A stretch of DNA of 5,498 bases from Bacteroidales bacterium (GTDB lineage: Bacteria > Bacteroidota > Bacteroidia > Bacteroidales > GCA-2711565), in the NCBI GenBank assembly GCA_029931995.1, contig JAOZQX010000120.1, positions 1 to 5,498 on the forward strand. Reading direction: 5' to 3'. Shown here in pieces: positions 1-5,498 of this stretch. Made by a program: the position numbers and the translations under genes. The notes beneath the pieces are model-generated. The model was not told the origin of the DNA, ran no database searches, and was given only the letters and a program-made list of their open reading frames with translations. Every line of letters starts with the position of its first letter. Positions within the stretch are counted from its first letter, which is position 1.

Positions 1-97
1 AATTGTTGCTGCCTTACTCGAAAACAATCAAACTACCGAAGGCATAAAAATTCCAAAAGTATTGCAAGCTTACACCGGATTTGAATTTATAAAATAA
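1..97 (+). CDS. serS: Seryl-tRNA synthetase, C-terminal end only (partial)
   Basis: The frame beginning at base 2 is open to a TAA at 95-97 and encodes 31 residues, starting [10 protein letters not shown] and ending AYTGFEFIK. This matches the conserved C-terminus of bacterial class II seryl-tRNA synthetases, in which a motif-3 helix of the type (L)xAxLENxQ is followed by a basic I-P-x-x-L-x-x-Y segment and a short G-F tail. The enzyme charges tRNA-Ser with serine in the cytoplasm. The rest of the gene, including motifs 1 and 2 and the N-terminal coiled-coil arm, lies left of the window. Only 2 bp separate the stop from the rsmA start, so the two genes are probably co-transcribed. The identification rests on a short stretch but the motif is characteristic. 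Confidence 0.87.
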   Translation, partial: IVAALLENNQTTEGIKIPKVLQAYTGFEFIK

Positions 98-99
98 AC

Positions 100-861
100 A
101 TGGTCAAACCCAAAAAAGCACTTGGTCAGCATTTCTTAACCGATGAAAGCATCGCCAAGAAAATTGTTGACAGTTTATCCGAACAGGGAAATATAATTGA
201 AATTGGTCCGGGAAAAGGAGTGCTCACAAAATATCTTATCCAAAACTCTGAGCTCAACACTTATTTTATTGAAACCGACAAAGAATCAGTTGAATATCTG
301 AATGAACTTTATCCTGAAGTTACTGATAAAATTATTGAAGCAGATTTTTTAAAATATTCTCCAGCAGATATTTTTGGTCAAGAAAAATTTAACATTATCG
401 GAAATTTCCCTTACAATATTTCTTCTCAAATATTTTTTAAGGTATTGGAATATCGCTCGCAGGTGAACGAAGTTGTGGGCATGATACAAAAAGAAGTTGC
501 CGAACGAATTGCATCAAAACCAGGAAACAAAACCTACGGAATTTTAAGCGTATTACTCCAAGCCTATTATCAAATTGAGTATTTATTTACGGTAAAAGAA
601 GGCGTGTTTTTCCCACCCCCAAGAGTTAAATCGGCAGTTATCCGCCTTAAACGAAATGATGTTACAACTTTAGATTGTGATGAAAAACTCTTTTTTAAAG
701 TAGTAAAGGCTGGTTTTAACCAAAGGCGTAAAACCCTCAGAAACTCGCTGAAAGCCTTTGAGATGGAACAAAACGATCAGATTAAGGAATTACTCACCCT
801 AAGGGCAGAACGGCTTACAGTTGTTGATTTTGTTACTCTCACAAAAGCTATAAAAAATTAG
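100..861 (+). CDS. rsmA: 16S rRNA (adenine(1518)-N6/adenine(1519)-N6)-dimethyltransferase RsmA/KsgA
   Basis: This 253-residue cytoplasmic enzyme uses S-adenosylmethionine to dimethylate two adjacent adenines in the 3'-terminal helix 45 loop of 16S rRNA late in small-subunit assembly. Loss of the family's activity classically gives kasugamycin resistance. Visible landmarks, in order, are the N-terminal KKALGQHFL signature (residues 5-13), the SAM-binding motif I EIGPGKG (34-40), the acidic motif II residue in IETD (E58), D82 in EADFL, the catalytic motif IV NFPYNIS (102-108, with F where many homologues have L), [14 protein letters not shown] (170-183) and the C-terminal [13 protein letters not shown] helix (205-217). 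Length is normal for the family and no key residue is missing. The ATG lies 2 bp after the serS stop and places the LGQHFL motif at the usual distance from the N-terminus. There is no Shine-Dalgarno sequence, as is common in Bacteroidota, and translational coupling to serS is likely. The stop is TAG. Confidence 0.97.
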   Translation: MVKPKKALGQHFLTDESIAKKIVDSLSEQGNIIEIGPGKGVLTKYLIQNSELNTYFIETDKESVEYLNELYPEVTDKIIEADFLKYSPADIFGQEKFNIIGNFPYNISSQIFFKVLEYRSQVNEVVGMIQKEVAERIASKPGNKTYGILSVLLQAYYQIEYLFTVKEGVFFPPPRVKSAVIRLKRNDVTTLDCDEKLFFKVVKAGFNQRRKTLRNSLKAFEMEQNDQIKELLTLRAERLTVVDFVTLTKAIKN

Positions 862-868
862 TCTTACG

Positions 869-909
869 AAAAAACTTCAGCAAGCCCGATAATCTGGACA
901 AGCTGAAGT
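869..909 (-). terminator. Rho-independent-type terminator of the efflux operon
   Basis: A perfect 8-bp inverted repeat, ACTTCAGC at 874-881 and GCTGAAGT at 902-909, encloses 20 bases. The enclosed part can form a second, imperfect stem (a CCC..GA type arm against TC..GG). Read on the minus strand, the hairpin is followed at once by a run of six T (complement of the A-run 869-874, whose last base is shared with the stem). This is the order expected of an intrinsic terminator for minus-strand transcription. It lies 39 bp past the stop of the TolC-like gene. On the plus strand the stem is followed by AATAAGG rather than a T-run, so it is a poor plus-strand terminator by itself, although it begins only 12 bp after the rsmA stop. 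The loop is longer than in a classic terminator, which lowers certainty slightly. Confidence 0.72.
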
Positions 910-923
910 AATAAGGATGTTAT

Positions 924-942
924 TGAAAAGGGATTCTTTTCA
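924..942. repeat. Small A/T-rich hairpin in the convergent gap
   Basis: A 7-bp inverted repeat, TGAAAAG at 924-930 and CTTTTCA at 936-942, surrounds a 5-base GGATT loop. It starts 6 bp downstream of the stop of the TolC-like gene and 14 bp from the larger hairpin at 874-909. Most of its pairs are A-T and no T-run follows in either direction, so it is not a convincing terminator alone. It could protect the 3' end of the minus-strand mRNA or help stop plus-strand transcription leaving rsmA. It could also be chance. Confidence 0.35.
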
Positions 943-948
943 GGCTGG

Positions 949-2268
949 CTAATTTGCCTCGATAATGCCGCCTGTAAGTCTTAGTAATTCTGTATGAGTA
1001 TCCATTAAATTATACATTGATTCATACTGCTGAATAGCTGTATTCAAATACAGTAATTGAATATCACGATAATTGAAAGAATTAATTGCTCCTACTTTAA
1101 ATTTCTCTTGGGATATTTCAAGATTCAGTTTTGCGCTTTCCAGATTGGCCTCAGCCACATCGAATAATTGCTTGCGAATACTGTATAAATCATATAAATT
1201 GAATAATACATTTTTCAAGCCAAGCTGAATTTCAGCAATGCTAAGCTCACCAATTCGTTCATCAATTTTAGCATTTTGGATAGCACTACGCGCATTTCCG
1301 CCATCCGACAAATTAAAACTTAGCGATAGATTAGCATAAAAATCATAATTATTGGTGTATGTAGGATCATCAAAACGCTTATAACTTTTCATCGTGTTAA
1401 AATAATCGAAGCCAGCATTTACCATAAGTGATGGCAGAGTCGCACCTTTTTGGAAATCAATTTCTTTTTTCAATATTTTCTGATTAATGTATTGATTTTT
1501 CAAAGTTTTATTGTTTGCCAACATTTTATCCATCAAATCGCCCAATACATACTCGCTTGCAATCACTTTCAAATTTTCTGTCAACTCAAACCGAATTGTG
1601 GCTTCCTCGCCCAATAAAAGATTTAGGTTTAGATTTGCATTTTTCAGATTTAATTGCTGAAGCAAATAACTTGAAGAGTCGCTTAAATAAGCATTTTTAG
1701 CCTGCAACACATCATATGTTACCGAGCTTCCGAATTCCTTTTTTTGCAATACATAATCGTAACGATCTCTTGAAATTCCCTTAAGCGATTCTACAACAGC
1801 TAATTTTTCTTTCTCCAACTGAACTTTATAATAAGCCAAAATAATAGCCTGAATAGTATTCTCAATTACCACTTCTTCGTTTCCTTCCGAAAATTGCTGT
1901 AGAAAGCTTAGTTTTTCCTTAGCAATATTTACCCTTAAACCACCAAACAAAGTCCAACGCAAATTAGCATTTGGATACAAGGTGTGTGTTAATGCTTTGT
2001 CACGTTCACCATCAACAAACATGCTTGGTGTGTTATCAAAGCGGTTATTAAAATTTGCACCCAAGGTAATCGTCGGATATCTCCCGGCAGTTCCCCAGGA
2101 ATTATTGAGTTGGGCTTTCTCTACATTCAGCCCCGAAATTTTTATTTGAAAATTATTTTCAAGTCCTAACTGAATAGCCTCACTCAAATTGAGTTTTTTA
2201 TGCTGAGCCTGCAATTGAAAAGCAGAAAATACAATCAGTAAGCTTGAGAAAATCAATAACTTCTTCAT
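949..2268 (-). CDS. TolC-family outer-membrane efflux channel protein
   Basis: This 439-residue protein is the probable outer-membrane exit duct of a tripartite RND pump. In the family it forms a trimeric barrel with a long periplasmic helical tunnel. Residues 1-22 form a Sec signal peptide (MKKLL, a hydrophobic core, then LQAQ before HKK). No lipobox cysteine is present, and I see no cysteine in the protein, so it is probably not a lipoprotein. The mature part opens with LNLSEAIQLGLENN (26-39), the typical first helix of outer-membrane efflux proteins. Two pseudo-repeats follow. Each has a short beta segment (LRWTLFGG 103-110; LSLSFNLSDGG 314-324) and a long helical hairpin ending in related stretches (about 185-220 and 398-434). 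The ATG at 2268 is preferred over an upstream TTG at 2301, because it starts directly with the signal peptide and avoids overlapping the permease gene. The permease stop is 25 bp upstream, with no evident promoter between, so the two genes form an operon. Substrate unknown. Confidence 0.93.
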   Translation of the reverse strand: MKKLLIFSSLLIVFSAFQLQAQHKKLNLSEAIQLGLENNFQIKISGLNVEKAQLNNSWGTAGRYPTITLGANFNNRFDNTPSMFVDGERDKALTHTLYPNANLRWTLFGGLRVNIAKEKLSFLQQFSEGNEEVVIENTIQAIILAYYKVQLEKEKLAVVESLKGISRDRYDYVLQKKEFGSSVTYDVLQAKNAYLSDSSSYLLQQLNLKNANLNLNLLLGEEATIRFELTENLKVIASEYVLGDLMDKMLANNKTLKNQYINQKILKKEIDFQKGATLPSLMVNAGFDYFNTMKSYKRFDDPTYTNNYDFYANLSLSFNLSDGGNARSAIQNAKIDERIGELSIAEIQLGLKNVLFNLYDLYSIRKQLFDVAEANLESAKLNLEISQEKFKVGAINSFNYRDIQLLYLNTAIQQYESMYNLMDTHTELLRLTGGIIEAN

Positions 2269-2293
2269 CTTTTTAAAATTTAATAATCGAATA

Positions 2294-5200
2294 TTAATCA
2301 ATCACTCTTTTACTATAAATAATAACTTTTTCCACTTCTTCGGGCCAACGTTTTTCGCCGCCATAAATCAACCAAGTTATCCACCTTTTAAAGTCGTTTA
2401 ATACTAAGATGATTACAGGGAAAAATATTAAAATAAACGCCGTTCCAACAAATACTCCATAGGCTAAAGCAACAGCCATAGGTTTTAAAAACTGAGCCTG
2501 GAAACTTGTTTCCAAAATAATTGGATAAAGCCCTACAGTGGTTGTAAGTGTTGTTAAAACAATGGCTCTAAATCTGGCAATACCCGCCTTAAAAACGGCC
2601 TCCTTTACCTTAAACCCTTCTAAAAGAAGGGAATTATATTTCGAGAGGAAGACCACCGCATCGTTAATGATTACCCCCGAAAGCGCCACCATTCCCCATG
2701 CACTTAGCATAGAAACAGGAAGTCCTTCAACACCATGACCCCATACGGCACCTAACCAAGCTAAGGGAATCATCATTAATACAATAATTCCCTGAGTAGC
2801 AGATTTAAAGTGAAGCATGATAATAAAAATCATGACAATAAAGGCAATGCTAAAATTCTTTATCAAATCAGACATTGCTTCATCACCTCTACGCTGTTGT
2901 CCCTGAAATTCTGCATTCACCGCTGAATATTTTGCAAGGATAGGAGGCAGTATATTATTTCTAATTTCTTCCAAAATAGGAGGAATAGGTTCCAACGGAT
3001 CAACCATATCAGCATTTACACGTACTTCTCTCGAACCATTAAATCGTCTGATATTAACAGGGCCACGTTCGATATCATATTCTGCCAATTCTGATAAAGG
3101 ATATTCACCAAAAGCTGTTCTAATCTTCATATTCTCCATCTGACCTAAAGTAAGTCGATCTGATTTTGGAAAACGAACCCAAACACGAAGCTCATCTTTA
3201 CCTTGTTGCAAACGCTGAGCTTGCCCGCCAAAGAAACCCTGACGAACCTGATTGGTAAGCGACATTTCGGTTAATCCTAAAAAATATGCCTTTGGTTTAA
3301 GTTTAAGGCGAACTTCTTGTTTACCGGCTGCATTATTATCCGTGATATTATTAAGGGCAACAATGTTTTTCATTCCAGCCATCAGTTCAACTTTTGCTTT
3401 ATCCAGCTGCTCCAAATCTTTACCTAGTAAACTAATTGAAACCGGTGTGCCAAATGTATTTCTGCCTGCAATTGTAAATTTTTCTGCTTCCGGAATTTCA
3501 CCTGCTTTTTTCCTTACACGATCAACAATCTCATAACTCGATACCCCTGTGTTTTCTAAATCGCGAAGAAGAATAAAAATATTACCCGCATGCGATCCGG
3601 TTTCTTGCCCATTAAAAGCATTACCTGTACTCACAAATGTAAAATCTACAAAGTTAAGCGTGTCATTTTTTTCACGCATCAAATCTTCATTAACTGCCCA
3701 AATTGCTTCATCAATTTTTGTAAGTTTTTCAAGTGTATTTTTTTCGCCCGATCCGGGTTTAAAAGAAATATCTACCGTAAACTGATCAAACGGAATGGAT
3801 GGGAAAATAGTTGTTTTAATTAAGCCACCACCCACTAAACCAGCAGTGATCAATATTAAAGCTATAGGAATAACAACTACTACATATTTCCATTTAATAA
3901 CAAAAGCTAAGGTTTTTCCATAAAGTTTCTCACGCATAAAACTTAACATTTGATCAAGTTTGCCACGAATTTTAAAACCAGTATTAGCTCTTTGTTTCGA
4001 TCTTAATATATGTTTACTCCCTAAATGAGCAGGCAAAATAAAGAACGCTTCAAATAATGAGAACAGCAAACTAAACACTACAACAAATGCCATTTCATAA
4101 AGGAATTGCATATTCCCGCTAGTTATCAACAATAAAGGCATAAATGCAACAATGGTAGTTGTTACCGATGTAAACACAGCAGGAAGAACCTCCATTGTTC
4201 CATCAATTGCAGCTCGTTTCGGACTCTTTCCTTTTTCAAAATGCGAATAAATATTTTCGGCAATTACAATCCCATCATCCACCAAAATACCTACTACCAG
4301 TATCATTCCAAATAACGAAACCATATTAATGGTCACCCCGAATTGTGCAGCCAAAATAAACATGGAAAGAAAAGAAAATGGGATTCCAAATGCGACCCAT
4401 AAAGAAAGACGGAAGCTTAGGAATAATCCCAGCATTATTAAAATCAACAATAGCCCAATTCCACCATTTTTATATAATAACATTAAACGACCACCTAACA
4501 TTTTAAAGAAGTCGTATGTTACATATAATTCAACGTCAGAGTGCTTCTCATTAAAATCATCTACATACTGGTGACAAAAATCTTTGATCGCTTTTAAATC
4601 CTCTTCCGGGAGTTTGTTAATATTAAAAAAGATGGCGGTTTTTCCATTCATTGTTGAATGACTGGCTACATCGGCAAATTGCAAATAAACTTTTGCAACA
4701 TCACCTATTTTCAGATAACTTCCATCCTCACTAGCTCTTAAAATAATGGATTCAATATCTTCGGGTTTTACACTTCTGGAGCGTAATCGAATTAATATTT
4801 CTTCATCCATCGACTTGATTTGTCCTCCTGAAATATCTCGATTATTTAAAGAAATAGCGCGTTCAATTTCATCAAAAGTTAAGTTATATCTACGCAAATT
4901 CTCTTCGGGCACCTCTACAGATAATTCAAGTGACGGATAACCACCAACCGTAATTTGCGACATAATACCCGAACCATACAAGTCATATTCAATTTCATCT
5001 GCATACTTCTTAAGAGTTAAAAGATCGACATCGCCCGATATACCCAAAAACATGGCAAAGGTTGCTGCTCTCTGTTTAAAAACAATGGGTTTTTCGGCAT
5101 CCACAGGCATAGAACTAATTCCATCTACTGCGTTTTTAACCTCGGTCAAAGTCTCATCAATACCATATTCTCCGGTAATTTCAATCTGAACATTGGAGAA

Positions 5201-5464
5201 GTTTTCAGACGAAGTGGAGTTAATTTCTTTAATCCCGGCAATTCCTCGAATTGCTTCTTCAATACGAACCGTGATACCTTCTTCCATTTCTTTAGGAGAA
5301 GCTCCAGGATAAGTTACTCGTACAAAAATATTACGGGTTGAGAATTCCGGAAAAAAGGATTTCTTCATATTTAACAGGCTAAATGTACCCGCCAGAATGA
5401 TCAAAGCGATCATCATATTGGCATAGAAAGGGTATTTTACAAACAGCGTTACAATCTTCTTCAT
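2294..5464 (-). CDS. RND-superfamily efflux permease (AcrB-like inner-membrane pump)
   Basis: This 1056-residue protein is a proton-driven transporter of the inner membrane that passes substrate through a periplasmic adaptor to a TolC-type channel. The full RND layout is visible: TM1 (about 12-32), a first periplasmic porter/docking loop (33-330) including TYPGASPKEMEEGIT (51-65), TM2-TM6 (333-480), TM7 (527-546), a second large loop (550-865) and TM8-TM12 (868-1022). TM4 carries the proton-relay pair D396-D397 in GILVDDGIVIAEN. TM11 has R964 and T971 in RFRAIVLT, matching the AcrB relay region. In TM10 the segment SGVIINDAV puts Asn934 where AcrB has its relay lysine. Length is normal and the frame is intact. 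The ATG at 5464 is the first ATG after an in-frame TAA at 5489-5491, so the start is well fixed. There is no Shine-Dalgarno sequence. The TolC-like partner follows after 25 bp. I infer a multidrug/hydrophobic-compound type of pump rather than a metal pump, but the substrate is not readable. Confidence 0.95.
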   Translation of the reverse strand: MKKIVTLFVKYPFYANMMIALIILAGTFSLLNMKKSFFPEFSTRNIFVRVTYPGASPKEMEEGITVRIEEAIRGIAGIKEINSTSSENFSNVQIEITGEYGIDETLTEVKNAVDGISSMPVDAEKPIVFKQRAATFAMFLGISGDVDLLTLKKYADEIEYDLYGSGIMSQITVGGYPSLELSVEVPEENLRRYNLTFDEIERAISLNNRDISGGQIKSMDEEILIRLRSRSVKPEDIESIILRASEDGSYLKIGDVAKVYLQFADVASHSTMNGKTAIFFNINKLPEEDLKAIKDFCHQYVDDFNEKHSDVELYVTYDFFKMLGGRLMLLYKNGGIGLLLILIMLGLFLSFRLSLWVAFGIPFSFLSMFILAAQFGVTINMVSLFGMILVVGILVDDGIVIAENIYSHFEKGKSPKRAAIDGTMEVLPAVFTSVTTTIVAFMPLLLITSGNMQFLYEMAFVVVFSLLFSLFEAFFILPAHLGSKHILRSKQRANTGFKIRGKLDQMLSFMREKLYGKTLAFVIKWKYVVVVIPIALILITAGLVGGGLIKTTIFPSIPFDQFTVDISFKPGSGEKNTLEKLTKIDEAIWAVNEDLMREKNDTLNFVDFTFVSTGNAFNGQETGSHAGNIFILLRDLENTGVSSYEIVDRVRKKAGEIPEAEKFTIAGRNTFGTPVSISLLGKDLEQLDKAKVELMAGMKNIVALNNITDNNAAGKQEVRLKLKPKAYFLGLTEMSLTNQVRQGFFGGQAQRLQQGKDELRVWVRFPKSDRLTLGQMENMKIRTAFGEYPLSELAEYDIERGPVNIRRFNGSREVRVNADMVDPLEPIPPILEEIRNNILPPILAKYSAVNAEFQGQQRRGDEAMSDLIKNFSIAFIVMIFIIMLHFKSATQGIIVLMMIPLAWLGAVWGHGVEGLPVSMLSAWGMVALSGVIINDAVVFLSKYNSLLLEGFKVKEAVFKAGIARFRAIVLTTLTTTVGLYPIILETSFQAQFLKPMAVALAYGVFVGTAFILIFFPVIILVLNDFKRWITWLIYGGEKRWPEEVEKVIIYSKRVID

Positions 5465-5498
5465 ATCAATATATTTTATTGAAAAATTTTAAATAGTA

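Noticed and set aside
1515..1700. Plus-strand 61-codon open frame inside the TolC-like gene
   Set aside because: It is antisense to a well-supported coding region and has low-complexity composition with no recognisable domain or start signal.
2269..2293. Possible promoter or regulatory site between the permease and TolC-like genes
   Set aside because: The 25-bp gap is simply A/T-rich. I could not find a Bacteroidota-type TTG / TAnnTTTG pair with suitable spacing, and operon co-transcription explains it.
2538..2738. Plus-strand 66-codon open frame opposite the permease 3' part
   Set aside because: It is the complement of conserved TM10/TM11 codons of the permease, and the protein has no recognisable features.
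3252..3823. Three plus-strand open frames (3252-3536, 3549-3785, 3590-3823) opposite the permease
   Set aside because: Two of them overlap each other in different frames and all are antisense to the second porter loop. They read as Ser/Phe/Lys-rich shadow translations.
4329..4940. Plus-strand open frames at 4329-4574 and 4746-4940
   Set aside because: Both are antisense to the first porter loop and TM2-TM3 of the permease, with no homology-like motifs.
1..5498. CRISPR arrays, tRNA/rRNA genes, insertion sequences, attachment sites or a hidden novel system
   Set aside because: I saw no regularly spaced repeats, no cloverleaf-like segment and no transposase or terminal inverted repeats. Coding density is nearly complete with known housekeeping and efflux families, and the only non-coding stretches are under 100 bp.

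Overview
This is an A+T-rich chromosomal window from what looks like a member of the Bacteroidota, probably Bacteroidales or Marinilabiliales. The evidence is the KsgA sequence (NFPYNIS in place of the usual NLPYNIS), the signal peptide ending in AQ, the lack of Shine-Dalgarno sequences before the starts, and the overall style of the RND and TolC proteins. The genus cannot be fixed from the sequence alone.

Layout. The plus strand enters with the last 31 codons of seryl-tRNA synthetase (serS). Two bases later comes a complete rsmA (ksgA), the 16S rRNA dimethyladenosine transferase. These two translation-related housekeeping genes are probably co-transcribed. An 87-bp convergent gap follows. 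It holds an 8-bp GC-containing inverted repeat with a T-run in the minus-strand direction, which fits a terminator for the genes arriving from the right, and a smaller A/T hairpin. The rest of the window is on the minus strand: a TolC-type outer-membrane efflux protein (949-2268) and, upstream of it in transcription order, a full-length RND inner-membrane permease (2294-5464).

How the genes work together. The RND permease and the TolC-like channel are separated by 25 bp and form the distal part of an efflux operon. The periplasmic adaptor (HlyD/AcrA type) that completes such tripartite pumps is not in the window. It would be expected just beyond the right edge, upstream of the permease. The pump's substrate cannot be read from the sequence.

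Overall this is an ordinary core/efflux region. I found no mobile element, CRISPR array, tRNA, rRNA or undescribed system. The points worth a second look are the altered TM10 relay residue in the permease, the start-site choice for the TolC-like gene, and the terminator between the convergent operons.
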